DNA of 64,000 nucleotides from Aquila chrysaetos chrysaetos (GCF_900496995.4 NC_044030.1:76176017-76240016), one strand, 5' to 3'. Shown: positions 49,401-62,715, counted from the first letter of the stretch. Notes: generated by a model from the letters alone, not told the origin. Made by a program: numbers and translations.

Positions 49401-52400
49401 TGGTTGAGCCCCACAGCCACCCTGTTCAGCTGGCTCTGCACCTCCTGGAAGCTCTTGGTGCTGGGAAGGAACTGAAGGCAGGGAGAGGGGTTAGGAGAGG
49501 CGGCGAAGAGGATGGAGATGGAGAATGAAGATCTGGCACCTGCTTGGGGACACACTAGAGAAGAACCCAGTGCAGACAGACCGGCCTGCATCCCTACAAG
49601 GGTCCTCCTTTCCCCTCCCGCCCCAGCTCAGCTCACCGAATCCGCGAGCAGCCTCTTGCTGGCGTCTCCCACCATGCGGATGGCAGCGTCCACGTCTCGC
49701 TGCCCTGGCAGGCAGTTAACGCAGCGGCTCAGGGCCTGTGACACTGCCTTGGCCACCTGCAGAGAAGCAAAGAGCGGTCACCATCCCCTGGCCAGCCTCA
49801 TGCCTTTCCTGCAGGTTGGGGGTGCACACTGAGGTACCCATCCTCCCCACCTGGGCCAGGCGCTGCTGGCTCTCTGGGTCACCGGGCTTGGCCACTGCTT
49901 TCCGCGCCTCCTCGATGAGGTTGTTGGCTTTATCCATGACGTCGCTGGCACACTCCAGCATGGCGCTCTGCGCCTGCGGGTCGGGGGTGCTGGCCGCCAC
50001 GCCACGGGCAGCCTGGCTGAGTGACCGCAGGGCCTGGGCCACTTCTCGGGCAGCGATCCCTGGGGGGGGACAGAGAGGTCAGTGACTGCCGACGCAGCCC
50101 TCTCCCCTCTCCCAGCCACCGCGTGGAGGCCAGTACCTGTGTAGTTCTCATTGCCCTGGGCCACCTCTCCCAGGAGGTGAGCGATGGCGGAGCTGACGGC
50201 TTTCGTGCTGTTCCCCAGGTCCTGGGCACACTTCTCCATCTGCAGGGGGATGAGTGGGGACGTGCTGGTGGTCTGCACCTTCTGGCGGCTCCCCCTGCCC
50301 CGGCGCCCACCCTGCATCACCCTGTGCTGCCCTTCCCCACGTCCTCACCGTCTCTCCCGGCAGAGGCTTGAGCTTGCCATCACGGGCAGCTGCCTTGGCT
50401 TCCTGCAAGTCCCTCTCCAGGCTCTGCACCAGACCCAGCGCGGAGTCTATCTCCAGGGGTCCACACGCCTCCTGAGCCTGAGATGGCGGAGAAGGGAAGG
50501 TGAGCGGGGCGACCACTGAGCCCACCCTGCTGCGGCAGAGACCATGACCTGCCACCGGGCCGTGCCCACTGCTCCCCCCTGCTCCGCACAGCCAGGGTCC
50601 GGCTGCAGGATGGGACCCAGCCTCTCACCTTCTGGGCAGCTGTGCGGAGCTCAGCCAGAGCTGCGGCCAAGTTCTTGGCACACTGGCTGAGCTGCATCGC
50701 AGAGGCTTGGTCCGTGATAGTAGGGACAGTGGCCTTGGCTGCAGCTACCATCTTCCCACCAGGCTGCCGGGCCAAAAGGAAAAGCAGTGAGAAGGGGACA
50801 AACAGGCAGCATCTCTCCGCTGCCTATGTGCAGCAGGTTTCCCAGCATCTTAGGAGAGCCAGGCACGGTAGGAAAGCTGTAATGCCAGAGCTAGTGTAGG
50901 AGGCTCTGGGCAGCGTGGGTACCTGCAGGAAGTTCTGGCTGGCAGCAATGAGAGCCAGCTGGGCGCTGGGGCTGTCCGGCTGGGACTGGCTTCCTCGCAC
51001 GCCCTGCACCAGCATCGGGATCTGCTCTGCCACCACCTGCCAGAGAGGAGGATCACTGGAGAGGCTTGGCCGGGAGGAGATGAATCTAATCCAGGACCAG
51101 TGACGGAAAGATCGGCTCCCGGGGGAGCTGCATGAGGACCTCAATGTCCTGCCTGCCCGCTACAGCCAAGCATGGAACCCTGGGGCGGCTGATGGGAGAT
51201 GGGATGGGGAGAGGCGGCGCAGGAGACGCCAGGATCAGGCCTGGACCCTTACCTTGCAGCTCTGCACAAGCTGCTGCTGCGCAGCAGGGTTCTTGTTGGA
51301 GGAGGCAGCATGCTGCGCCGCAGCGATGGTCTGGGTGGCAGAGGCGGCGGCTTGCTTGGCTGCATGCTGGCGGGAGGAGGCATGGGTTAGCACCGGCAGC
51401 AGGGCAGCCTGCCCTGAGCCCCCCACCATGACCTCCCCCAAAACTTCTCCTCTCACGCCTCTGCCTGGGACACCGGAGCTTCTCCAGCACCCTTGGTGTC
51501 CGGCATCCCAAAGCGACACCGTGTGCACAAGGGAAGGGAAGGGAGCAGTGGGAGGGTCTCTGCGGGATGCAGACACTGTACATGAAAAGGACTTTATCCC
51601 TCTGGAAAGTGTAGGGATGTGGGGGCTCCCAGCCCTGTCTTGTTCAGTGACCGTGCCTGCTTGCCCTCTGCGGCCGCCTTGCCCAGCATCTCACCTCCAG
51701 CTTGTGCACGAGCTTCTTCTTGATGGCATTCTGGGCTGCAGCGTTGGTCGCCATGCGGAGCCCCTCTGCTGCCTCACGCAGCCGCTGCTGCTGCTCCTCA
51801 CTGTCCGGGTGGGCTGCGGCTCCCTGGAGAAAGAGTAAACCTATCACACCTCGCAGGGGCCACAGGGACCTTTGTAGTCCTGAAGCAGCAGCAGCTATGC
51901 TTTGGCCTGGCTGCCTGAGGTGCAGGGGAGATGCCCAAAGCCTCTCCCGGTGTGCTCAGCAGCAGAAGAGCTAGCAGCTCCTCTGCTGCCACCTACAGCA
52001 CCAGCAGAAGCCCCACTCCATTGCACAGGTCCCCAACTCAGCACAGGACCTTCCTCTGAGAACCCCTTCTGCACCCAAGGGTGCTCGCCCCCTCCGCAGC
52101 ATCAAGCCAACGGCATTGGATGGGGCTGGGGGCCAAAGCCAGCGTCCATCCTCCCACACACCACTGACCTTTGCAGCCTCCACCATCTTGGCGGTGGCAT
52201 CGGCCAGAATCTTGGCTGCGCTCAGCAGCTTGCGTGAGTTCTCCAGGTCCGTCTCTCCCTCCGCATCTGCTTTGATGGCATTGACGAGGTCGGAGGTGGC
52301 CTGGGCCAGAATACGAGCCTGCCGCACCATTTCCCCTGGGACAGAAAGGAAGGGTGGCCTGTTAGCAAGTCCCATGGGTTCCCCAATACCTCCCCATTCA

Positions 52401-55400
52401 CCGTGCGCGACCCTGGGTGCCATCAGCTGCTCTCACCAGCGTCGCCCATAGAGCTGAATATGTTCTCAGTGACGTTTAGGATGGTGTCGGTGGCCTGGTC
52501 GTAGCGCCCAATGGGCTGCCCACCCAAGGCGTGCTGCTTGATGTGCTGCAGCAGGTCGTTCAGGGCCTGGGTGACGGCTGTGGCTGCCACCCCCACCTGC
52601 TTGAGAAGCTGGTCATCGTTGGTCGCTGCTTTGGAGGCCTCCACACAGCCCTCTGCCGACTTGGCCACCAACTTGCCAGCTTCGATCAGCTGCTCCTGGC
52701 AGACTGGGGAGCTGATTGTGGGAGCCACTACCTGGAGGGGAGGAGAAAGGCTGGGCAGCGAGCATGCTGGGCTCCTTGTAGGAGCTGTGCAGGGACAGCT
52801 GCCCCCAGCTTCTGCTCCTCCAAAGAGGATACTCGGTGCTTGGGCACAGCGGCAGGGACCCCAGCCCAAGGCAGCCCACACTTCTGGCACGAGACGCCTC
52901 ATGTCCCGTCTGAGGACGTGTGGTCCTGGCACACGTACAACCCCACCGTGGAGCTGCCACCAGCCAGGTGATGCTTGCAGCCCCACCGAGGCAAGGGTTA
53001 ACGTTGCTGCTTACCTTAGTGCAGGCCACCAGCTGCGAGGTGGAGAGGGCACACTGGGTGGCAGCAGCGATCACTTGTGTCTGCAGCGCCGCATCCTCTG
53101 TTTTCTGAGCCACGTTCTTGGCTTTGAGCACCAACGCGGCAGCGGTGCTGGCCACCGCCTTCGCCAGTTGCATGAGCATGTCCTGCGGGGGGACGGAGAG
53201 GGTCAGCGTGGGAGCCACAGCAGTGGGAGCACCGGCAGCCGCCCGCAGGGCTCTCGTGAAATATTCAGCGGGGAAATGCGAGCTCTCGGGGGGCCTTTCA
53301 TCCACTCTGTCCCAGCACCGGCAGCACTGAACACCTGGAGTGGCTGGCAACACCTTGACCCCATCGCTACTGTATGCTAAAGCCGGCGGCGAGGCTGTAA
53401 TCTGGTCTTGAGCCGCAGCCTGCACCGCGGCACTGCCACGAACTCTGCCCAGAGCAGCCTGGGCAATGCTCAGCATCACCCCAACATCCACGACCTGCTC
53501 ACTGCCCACTCCCCAGGCAACAATCCACACCGAGTCCCCGATTGTACCACAGAGACAACCTGCTGCAAGGCACCACTGGCACTGCCAAACGACAAAAAAA
53601 TGACAAAACCCTCTGGCCAAATGGCAGGCACAAGCCAGCTGCAGCACAGTCACACCAGCGGCAGCTGCCTGCACACAGGCTCACCCCACCAGCAAGAGGG
53701 GAGCGGGAGGTGCTGCCCACGGTGGTCACCTGTACTGCAGGCATGCCAGTTATTTTCCAGCTCGTTAGTAATGCCCTACATCTCTGTTGTCATTCCCGGG
53801 GCTAAAAGAGAGGTATGACACAGCAACCAGCCTCCTCTCCCCCAGGGGCAGCAGGGAAGGCATGGGGCTGCCCTGCCAGCACGCAACCGGCAGCAATCAG
53901 CACACAGCAAACTGCTTTCCCGCAGGGCGTCAGACATGACAGCACACCGCAGCCTTCAGGATTAGCTCCCGTGGCACGCTGCCAGTGAAAACTGGCAGCG
54001 CCCCTGCTAGACAGCAAATGCTTGGGGCAAAGATCTTGGCACACAGGGCAGCACTCTCTGCCTCCTGTGCCTACAGTCCTCCTGCCGTGTGCGTGCTCAC
54101 AGAGATCAGCCCCACACCCCATGACAGCTAAGCCTCCAGCCACCAAGCCAGAAGTCTCACAGCGTCCCCTTGCCTCCTGCAAGCCAAAACTACTTCCACT
54201 GCAATCCACCACCTTTCCAGACAGGAGGAGAGACCAGAGAGTGCATGCACCCAGCTCCAGAGTCCTCAGACTGCTGTGTATGAGCCCAAGGAGGGAAGTA
54301 GATACACTCGGGTCTGGCAGGTCTGAGGCAGAGCATCCCGCTGCATGTGTGCAAATTGTCTTGCAGATCCTAAATCCGCCCCTTGCAGGTGCCCTGTCCT
54401 GGCACTGCCACCTGGTCGAGCATGGCTTCCTGCCCTGGTGCTAGCTTTTCTGCTCCCCTTGGCTATCTGTCCAGGCTTTTTCTGCTTGTGTTGAGGCTGT
54501 GCAGCCACCATGAACAGAAACCCCTTCCTTCTTTTTTTGTTTTCGTCTGTAGTACGGCTGGATCCTCCTCCCCAGCACAGCGTGCTACCTCCCTTATCCT
54601 GGAAGGAGCCATGGTGGGAAAGCAAGGCAGCTGGAAATCAGCTCAGCCCAAACAAACCACCCCACAAGGCTCCAGCCACTCTGGGTCTCTGATAGGGGCA
54701 GACTGGCAGCTCCCACAGGCAGGAGCCAAGGTGCCTGCAAGGACGGACTCCCAAGGCAGTGCTCACTCAAGTGGCAACCCGAGTGCATAAACTTCTGATA
54801 GCCAACCACCAGAAAAGCAGATTTTTGACAAGCGCCCTTCTCCAAAGAGTTCAGATGATAGTCCTGAGAGGAACACCCCCCATGGTGGAAAGGGCAGGGA
54901 CCACCAGGCCATGCCTACAGCCCCCTTTTACCGTCTGTGGGTCAGAGGCAGGCAGGATCCAAGCACGCCGGCTTTCTGGGATCTACATGGGAATCCACAA
55001 GACAAGAGGCATTATATCACAGCAGCTCTAGGCATAGAGATAGGCAATGGCCTCTCCCCTCCCTCAGCAAAGTCACCGCCAGGCACTGGCCAAGCTTTGG
55101 CCTGCAGCCCTCCTGTCAGGTCCTGTGCAAAGGCTGATGGTTTTAGGGAGTATGCATCCCTGGTTGCCACCGGGTACACTCACCTGGAACCGGGGGTCGG
55201 TGTCACTCTCCCCGATCTGCTGCAGCAGCTCCCCACTGGTCTGGCCCACGAGGCCAGCAGCCTGCAGGAGATTCTGGCGAGGCTGCAAGGAACGAGGGAA
55301 AATCAACACTGGGCTCGTGAGCAAGCCCTAAAACACAGTGGTTCCCCTTGGCTTCCACCCTCCTCTTGGACCCACAGCCCCCTCCTGCCCCCCACCTCAG

Positions 55401-58400
55401 CGCTGGCAGGTTGTGCTGTTTTCAGCAGGTCCGAGACAGCGCTCGCCAGGTTCTTGGCTGCCTGCAGAAGCTGCCGCCCATTCCCTCCCTCATCTTCCAT
55501 CAGCGCAGCCAGCAGCTTCACACCCTTGGACATCTCCGTCAGGTTGGAAGAGATGGTGGTGACGGCGCAGCCCACGGCAGTGTAGTCTGTGTCCGCTGGA
55601 TCCCCTGCACAGGGAGGAGATGAGTCAAGATGGGATGCACTTCAAGTGATGCTTGAAGAGCATCCCTGTGCCTGTCACCGATGTGGTTGTCCTTCCTGGG
55701 ACGGGAGGGAGAGACCCTTTGGCTCCTAAGCCTGAAACGTTGTCACATTAGCTGAGTTTGGGCAGGGGAGCCTGGGGAAAGAAAGCTGCACTGTGCCACG
55801 GCTGTGCCTGGAGCTATGGCAGGGACTGGACAACACGCTCCTGGTCCAGAGGGTGGCTGGTCAGCCAAGGACTGGAAGGAAGGACTGGGCTGGGCACAGG
55901 CAGGGGTCTAAAGGCAGGGCGAGCTGTGGGGGCATGGCCAGCTCTACAGGCATATTAGCAGCAGTTGGGGCTGATTTAGCTCTAGCTGGGGCAGGCTGGC
56001 TCCTCCAGTCTCTGATGAAGGGCAGGAGCCGTGACCTTCAGCCAGACAAGAAAGACCAAGCCTTCTCCAGAGATGGGGCATGCCTCTTCTCCGACCCTCC
56101 ACATACCTGCAGTGAGGTTGACCACCGAGGCTGTGCCAGCAGTGATAGCATCCACTTGGGAGTGGATCTCATGCTTTGACTCGTCCATCTTGTTTTTGCG
56201 CCAAGCTTTGGATGCCTGAAATGGGGAGAACAGCGTCAGGAGATAGTGGTGGAGGTGGTGGGTAGCTGCACCCATGCTCACACAGAGAGATGCAGGGAAG
56301 AGGAGACACAGAAGAGGGAAGGAATCATAGAATCATAGAATCATTTAGGTTGGAAAAGACCTTCAAGATCATTGAGTCCAACCATTAACCATGCCCACTA
56401 AACCATGTCCTGAAGTACCCCATCTACTTGCTTTTTGAATATCTCCAGGGATGGTGACTCAACCACTTCCCTGGGTAGCCCATTCCAATGTTTAACAACC
56501 CTCTCAGTAAAGAAATTTTTCCTAACATCTAACCTAAATCTCCCTTGCCTCAACTTGAGGCCATTTCCTCTTGTCCTATCTCCAGCCACCTGACAGAAGA
56601 GACCAGCACCCACCTCACTACAACCCCCTTTCAGGCAGTTATAGAGAGTGATAAGGTCTCCCCTCAGCCTCCTTTTCTCCAGGCTAAACAACCTCAGTTC
56701 CCTCAGCCGCTCCTCACAAGACTTGTGCTCCAGGCCCCTCACCAGCTTGGTTGCCCTTCTCTGGACACGCTCCAGCACCTCCACGGCTTTCCCGTAGTGA
56801 GGGGCCCAAAACTGAACACAGGACTCGAGGTGCGGCCTCACCAGTGCCGAGTACAGGGGAACAACCACCTCCCTGCTCCTGCTGGCCACACTATTTCTGA
56901 TACGGGCCAGGATGCCGTTGGCCTTCTTGGCCACCTGGGCACACTGCCGGCTCATATTCAGCCGGCTGTCGACCAGCACCCCCAGGTCTTTCTCTGCCGA
57001 GCAGCTTTCCAGCCACTCTTCCCCAAGCCTGTAGCGCTGCATGGGGTTGTTGTGACCCAAGTGCAGGACCCGGCACTTGACCTTGTTGAACCTCATACAA
57101 TTGGCCTCGGCCCATCGATCCAGCCTGTCCAGATCCCTCTGTAGAGCCTTCCTACCCTCGAGCAGATCGACCCTCCCTCCCAACTTGGTGTCATCTGTGA
57201 ACTTACTGAGGGTGCACTCAATCCCCTCGTCCAGATCATTGATGAAGATATTAAACAGAACAGGGCCCAACACCAAGCCCTGGGGAACACCACTTGTGAC
57301 CCACCGCTAACTGGATTTCACCCCATTCACCACAACCCTCTGGGCTTGGCCATCCAGCCAGTTTTTCACCCAGTGAAGAGTGCACTTGTCCAGGAAGAGC
57401 TGTGACCACCCAGAACTCCCCAGCCCATCCTGACCAAGCAACGTGACCAAGTATCCCCTCCACTCCTGCCCCCAGAGTGGGATACAACCCCACCTCTTTG
57501 CAGGCAGCAGATATTCCCAGGAGCTGCTGAATCCTTCCCTGGGAATGTGGCCAGCCTCACCCAGCCCAGCCAACAACCTCCTGCAAGGTCCCCCCCCAGC
57601 ACCCTGCCTTCACCCAGCACTCACAGCATCCTGCCCGAGGGGCGGCAAGGTCTCGAAGTCGTCCAGCGTGGCCTGGGCTGCGTGCACAGCCTGCATGCTG
57701 GAGTTGATGGTCCCAGTAAGGGCTTGCTGGGCTGAAGTCTGCAACACAGAGACAGACTGAGGTACACCAGAGGCTTGAAATCTAGGCTTAAACGTTTGGC
57801 TCATATGCCCCCCTGCAACATGGTATAACGTGCTGTTGATGCCAGTGCTCTAGGTAGGTGTCTCCATAAAGGGGGGTGCATCTAGCAAAAAGGGGGTCTC
57901 CCCTCTGCACCTCCCACTGGGAAATGCCCCATCCCACCATGGGTACAAGTGAGTCTCACAGTTAACCAGCTTTCAGGGAGTGGGGAGCAGATGCAGTGGG
58001 ACCCCACAAGGCTTTTGCAGCTAGCCCCACAGCAGGCTGAGCGGAGCCAAAGAAAACAGCCCTCTCATGGCCTTTTCCAAGCACTTCTCCAGCTGCAGAG
58101 GACATGGGGGGCCCTGAAGCTAGCCACGGGGCTCTGCTGCAAACCACAGCACTGGTGGGGCTGGCCAGGCACAGCAGCTTGGGGCAGCTCAAACTGAAGG
58201 AGAGGCTGCAGCCGCCAGCCAGGGGAAAACACCAGCGTGTAGCTCACATTTGCAGAGCGGGTACGGGAGGACACCAGCTCAGCCAAGCCAGCAAGCACAC
58301 GAGGCCGGCGGCACAGAGCCCCTGCTCTTCACAGCAAGCCGATGCCTGGCCATGGACCCAAATGGGTGGGTCTACACGAGCCAGATAAGCAGCTTTCAGA

Positions 58401-61400
58401 GTTTGTGCCCTACGGTGGACACAGGGAGAACTTACCAGGGGAGGCATGTGCCCTCGGTGCATCTGGCCACTGGTGATTTGCAGTTGAGGCTGCGGCATTG
58501 TGCCCACCTGGAAGTTTTCTGGCCCTCCAGCACCTGTCCGCATGATGGCTGGCAGGGCCACCGAGCCCAGCTCTGCCTTGCCTACACGGTTAAACTGCTG
58601 CTGCAGGACAGTCGACCTGAAATGGGGAGAAATTCCAGGTCAAGGGATGCCCACAGCCCTGGCACCAAGCTCTGTGGGAGTGCTGCCACCAAAGGACTGG
58701 CAGCTCTTCCTCCAGACACACTGTGCTGCAAGCTTGGCTGGAGCCTGCTCTCCATTCAACTCCTGCTTGGCAGCTAACTTGCTGCTGGAGGACTTACTTC
58801 TTTGGAGACACGGAGTCTTCCAGCATGGTGGACTCCTCATCCCCCTCCAGCCCAAAGTGGTCTTTGCTCTTTTTCTGCAGAGGGAAAGAGAAAACGTGTC
58901 AGCCAGCACATACCTCCCAGCCTTCCCCTCTTCCTGCTGCCAGGCACTGTACCAGGGCCACAGGGTCCCCCTGCCCAATCTCCAGCTCCCCCAGCAGCAC
59001 CATGTGCCAATGGCTGTCTGGAGGCAGCTGGAAGGGGCACCCTGCACCCCTCTCTGGAGAGGAGCCGATTATCAGTGCCCTTCTCAGCACAGCCTCACCT
59101 TTTTGAGGATGATATCAATGTAGCCAGCAATCAGCTGGGCAATCTGCTCCCCCTCCGTCGTCTGCACCGAGTAGTAACCATCCTGGTAATCTCCAAAATC
59201 CTGCAATGGCAGGGCACAGGGTAGCACTGGAGCAGGGCACTGGCGGCCATCCTGAGCCCCTCTGGTATGCGCTAAGCGCCCAAGTGCCGGCCTCCAAAAC
59301 AAGAGCCGGGAGAGGCACCAGAGGAGGGCAAGGCTGTCCCACCATGGGGCAATACCCAAGAGAGGTGTTGGTGTGAGAGCAGCCCCCCACAGGGGCACTG
59401 CTGGGGAGCGGGGGTGGAGGGCCAGTGTTGGTCCCTACCAGGGTGAAGCTCTTGGGTGAGGCTGCCCAACGCTTGATGTTGGTCAGGCTCCACTCCTGAA
59501 TAACCTCCTTGGTCTTCTCGTCCACGCGCATCACGCACTCCTTGGTGATCCCCAGCAGCCGTGGCACCAGCTTGTTCTTCCCCTTCATCTTCTCCTGTGG
59601 GCCGAAATAGAAGGGTTGTGGGCTGTCTCTGGGGTGGATCCATCCAGGCAGAGACCTTTGAGACCTGCTGTGGCTACCAAACACCCCTAAAGCCACACTT
59701 TCTGGTGGTGACAACCATGACATGGGGCTTGAAAATGAGAAAAAGCATGAAGCAAGGAGTGGGAAGGCACTGCACAGGGAAAGGCAAGAAGAGGAGGTGG
59801 ACAGTGGAGACGCAGGGAAAACTGGAGCGAAGTGGGTTGAGGGCTAGCAGCTGGAGACACGACAGATGGAGGGATGCTGGAGAAGAGTAATTTTGGTCAG
59901 TGAGACGTGTGACATGGGGGGCTGCTGCTCTACCTTGACCAAGAAGAAGGAGACACCGTAGGTCTTGAGGGAACGGGCAAGTTTCACATAGCGAACTTTG
60001 GCCTCAATCTCGCTCATGTTCCCACAGTTCTTGTGGGCCTGCAACATCAAAGACAGAACATCATGCTAGCTTCACAGTCCGCTGGCTATGCCACCATCGC
60101 CCTGTCACAGCCTTTCCAGGCTCTCCCCACCCCACCGACATCCCCTGCCCCTGCTACAGCTCGTTGCCCTCCGACCTCTGGGACCTCAGAGGCTGCCTTG
60201 TCTGCCCACCTACAGGTTCCTGCTCCTGTTTCTCACCTGCCAAGCTGCTACGTGTTGCCTTCAGACAAAAGCAGCCTCAACCTTTGGCAAGGAGGAACAA
60301 GGAGCCCAGGTCTCAACACCCCCCTGCACATACCATAAAGATCTTGCGCTCCCCTTTCTGTTTGATGTACTCCTTCGGCAGGAAATCCTTGAGTCTGCCA
60401 AGAGACAGCCAAGACAGCTGTTAGCAGCAGAGCCTGAAGCCAGCGTTTCTCTTCAACTACGAAGAGGCCAAACCCAGAGCCTCTGACAAACCCCGGCCAG
60501 GGCACGGACTGGGAGTTTTTGGGAGCAGGAAGGATGGAGGTGGTTGCTGCAGCAACGAAAGCTGTCCCAGGAACTGCTAAGAGCGGGGTGGAGGTGCTGA
60601 GGATGCAGCCCCTCCTGTGGCATCAGGGGAGGCCACGTGCTGGGCTGGGGTCCCCCCCATCAGAGCTGGATGCATGTCCCTGGTGGGTGCCAGAGGGGAC
60701 AGGATGGGGGGCTGGCACCCCTCGCAGCCTGCATGGACCTCCACGCCTGGGCACTGTGCAGGGAGAAGGGTCACACCAGAGGCAACTGCACCCCTGGAGC
60801 CCTGTGTGCTGGCGCAGTGCTGGGGGCTACCAAGCTCCTTGAGCCACCTCGAGACAAGCTCAGGGGGTCCCAGGGACACTCACTCCAGAAAGCCCGGCTT
60901 GTGCTTCTGCTCGTTGTGCGGCCCGAACTGGATCTGGCACTGGTAGCCGGCAAACTCGCAGGCTTTGTCAAAGGAGACAGGGTGGGAACCGTTCAGGATG
61001 TCGTCACGAGCCTGAGTGGGAAAAGAAGACACCACCGTGGGCTGGGCAGCCACGCAGCCCTGCCACCACTCCCCTTGACACCGAGTGGGACCTGTTTTCC
61101 AGACTTAAAAGAAGCGGCCCTGAAAAAGAGTAGGATCTAGGACCAGGCTGTCCCCCACAGGGACCATCACCAAACCTGGGAGAGGAACAGCGGCAGGACT
61201 TCAGGATGGCTCCTGCCAGACAGAGGAGACACAGGATCCCCTGGGGAGCTCTGGATTATGCAGAGGGCAGGACTGGGATTGCCAGCATTGGCTCTTATCC
61301 AGGAGATAACTGGGCATCCTGAAGTGCCCTCCATGGTGGCTCCTGGCCAAAACCCTTAACCACCAGCCCTGGCAGGGGGCTGGCATGGGACAGCGGAGCG

Positions 61401-62715
61401 AGGTGCTCCAGGGAGCTGTACCTGCACGTAGAGCAGGTTGAGCTGCACAGGATCTCGTGAGTCCACGTTCTGGTCAGAGTAGAAGAACTTGCGCCGCAGC
61501 AGCAGCGTTTCATTGTCGTCAATGCCTTGCTCGCGCAGGGTCCGGCCATGGTCCAGCCAATTCACTGCAGGCAATGCCAGGGCATGAGCAGGGACGGGCA
61601 CCCAGGCACCACCGGGCTGGTCCCGGCCCTGGGGCTGCTCAAGTGGAGTGAGAAACAGATGTCCGTCTAGTGCATCCCAGCTCTTGTCCCTCTGCCCTGG
61701 GCCTCCAGGCAGGAGAGACTCCAGGGAGCGTGGACACATATACCCTTGTCACAGTGCTCTCCACTGTCACCTTTGCTCCCCTGTGCCAGCTCTTCCCCTT
61801 GCAGGGGGCCCGGCTTCCCTCCCTGCTGCCTTCGGCATGGGCTGACCCCATCCCCAGCGCATGCAGGCACCTACACTCGTCATCCGTGTGCAACTTCTGC
61901 TTGAGCTTCTCCATCTTCTTCTCATCTCGCAGCAGGGTCTTGTCCTTCTTGAGGGTGCCAGTAACCTCCTCCTTCTTCTCTTCCATAATCTCCCGAACAA
62001 GCGAGTACTCATCATAGTTGGTGATGCCTGCAGGAGCGCAGAGGACCAAGCTCAGCACATCACTGCCAAATATAGAGCCTGGAGCGACGCAGGGATGCAG
62101 TGTCCCCTCCCCAGCATCATGCACCCCTTGGCCATCCCCGTTGCCAGGCCACCCACTGCAGAGCTGCTACCACTCCCGTGGTACCCCCCACAAGATGCTG
62201 TCAACTCTCCCCACCTCCCTTCTTCCCCCCTGTTGCTGCCCCCTCCTCTCACCGATCCGGGCACAGATTGTCATGAGCATGTCCGTGACGGTTTTGGAGT
62301 CATCCACCATCACCGTTTTCACTGTCCCATCCAGCATGCGGATCTTCAGGGGCCGCTGCTTCTTCTTGTACTCCATGGTGTCCTGTGGGCACAGTGGACC
62401 ACAGCTCCCAGCAGTGGCACGGGCGCAGCGCGCCCGCATCCCACCACCACGCCAACAGCTCCCATCACCCTGATGCAGTTGTCAGGGGGACATGGGGTGC
62501 TGCAGGGCACGATGCAAGGCAGCAGGGCAGGCACCCACACCAGCTCGACCCTGCGGGCACATCCAGCCGTGGAGCCAAGGCAGGTACCAGCTGGAACGAG
62601 GTGGGTTACATGCTTACCCCATTGCGAAGCATGTAGTAGTCCAGAGCCTTCCCAGCCTCCAGCCAGATCCCTTTCTTTGGGTCTTCATCCGAGAGGAACA
62701 GCCCAAAATCATTGG
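34983..62715 (-). CDS. TLN1: Talin-1, 55 of 56 coding exons (5' exon off the window)
   Basis: Talin-1 is the cytoplasmic adaptor that binds and activates integrin beta tails through its FERM head and links them to actin and vinculin through a rod of helical bundles. Fifty-five coding exons were placed, every one with GT/AG borders and consistent phase. They sum to 7496 nt, 2497 residues plus stop. The first visible codon aligns to human residue 45, so the full protein would be 2541 aa, equal to human talin-1. The ATG-containing exon is not found between 62716 and 64000. No frame lesion was seen. The C-terminus reads RDEEQN, where human has RDEH. TLN2 is excluded by closer match to talin-1 throughout and by the TPM2/CA9 neighbours. 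Exons are listed by domain in the following entries. Confidence 0.98.
36306..36892 (+). mobile_element. Solo LTR of an avian endogenous retrovirus in a TLN1 intron
   Basis: It begins TGTCCTGGTTTTGGCTGGGA and ends TTAAACCACAACA, with a TATATAAA-type promoter box near 36587 and an ATT tract near 36735. It is the same family as the copy at 8.9 kb. It is antisense to TLN1. No internal genes. No clear target-site duplication seen. Confidence 0.88.
38594..41611 (-). other. TLN1: Long TLN1 intron with an (AC)n microsatellite
   Basis: It is bounded by TLN1 exon borders. Apart from the AC repeat at 39.2 kb I recognise no gene, RNA or repeat family in it. Confidence 0.6.
39207..39246. repeat. (AC)n microsatellite
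   Basis: About 18 consecutive AC dinucleotides. Confidence 0.98.
43458..44393 (-). other. TLN1: TLN1 intron, no content recognised
   Basis: Intron between the R10 and R11 exons. It is AT-richer than its neighbours in the middle, which suggests an old insertion, but no family could be named. Confidence 0.5.
44394..48447 (-). CDS. TLN1: TLN1 exons encoding rod bundles R7-R10
   Basis: Exons 48358-48447, 48058-48180, 47732-47875, 47238-47399, 47011-47151, 46600-46781, 46117-46249, 45893-45994, 45598-45768, 45307-45456, 45082-45183, 44838-44957, 44394-44540 (residues about 1371-1959). R7 binds KANK proteins, R8 is the four-helix bundle inserted in R7 (RIAM, vinculin, DLC1), and R9 binds F3 in autoinhibited talin in known vertebrate talins. 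All exons are intact and closely spaced. Confidence 0.96.
48602..57738 (-). CDS. TLN1: TLN1 exons encoding rod bundles R1-R6
   Basis: Exons 57625-57738, 56107-56215, 55396-55604, 55184-55282, 53015-53182, 52437-52731, 52169-52335, 51695-51823, 51253-51366, 50923-51036, 50629-50763, 50349-50477, 50137-50239, 49851-50059, 49637-49756, 49274-49471, 48795-48934, 48602-48695 (residues about 489-1370). Ala-rich amphipathic helices with the talin vinculin- and RIAM-binding bundles R2-R3. The intron at 55185-53183 is long (2 kb) and the one at 57624-56216 carries a CR1. The acceptor of the last exon is a tandem CAGCAG. Confidence 0.96.
53183..55183 (-). other. TLN1: TLN1 intron between R2 and R3 region exons
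   Basis: A 2-kb intron. No repeat family or additional exon was recognised. An alternative cassette exon cannot be excluded by eye. Confidence 0.5.
56322..57394 (-). mobile_element. CR1 LINE, 5'-truncated, in a TLN1 intron
   Basis: Typical CR1 3' end (GAATCATAGAATCATAGAAT at 56322) and a reverse-transcriptase C-terminal frame on the - strand including [16 protein letters not shown] and FTDDTKL, open from 57276 to 56398. Same subfamily as the copies at 9.9 and 14.6 kb and the same orientation as TLN1. Confidence 0.94.
58436..58874 (-). CDS. TLN1: TLN1 exons encoding the head-rod linker
   Basis: Exons 58798-58874 and 58436-58616 (residues about 403-488). The linker contains [10 protein letters not shown], the position of the calpain-2 cleavage site between two glutamines in vertebrate talin. 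The segment is Gly/Pro/Ser/Gln-rich and expected to be disordered. Confidence 0.95.
59099..62715 (-). CDS. TLN1: TLN1 exons encoding the FERM head (F0 part, F1, F2, F3)
   Basis: Exons 62618-62715, 62253-62382, 61875-62027, 61422-61564, 60884-61011, 60334-60394, 59934-60038, 59439-59594, 59099-59200 (residues 45-402). The first two carry the end of F0 and the start of F1 ([27 protein letters not shown]). The third holds the basic F1 loop ([20 protein letters not shown]) that contacts acidic lipids. F3, the phosphotyrosine-binding-like integrin site, includes [15 protein letters not shown] and [14 protein letters not shown]. These are the residues that bind the integrin NPxY region and are unchanged in type. 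Confidence 0.97.
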
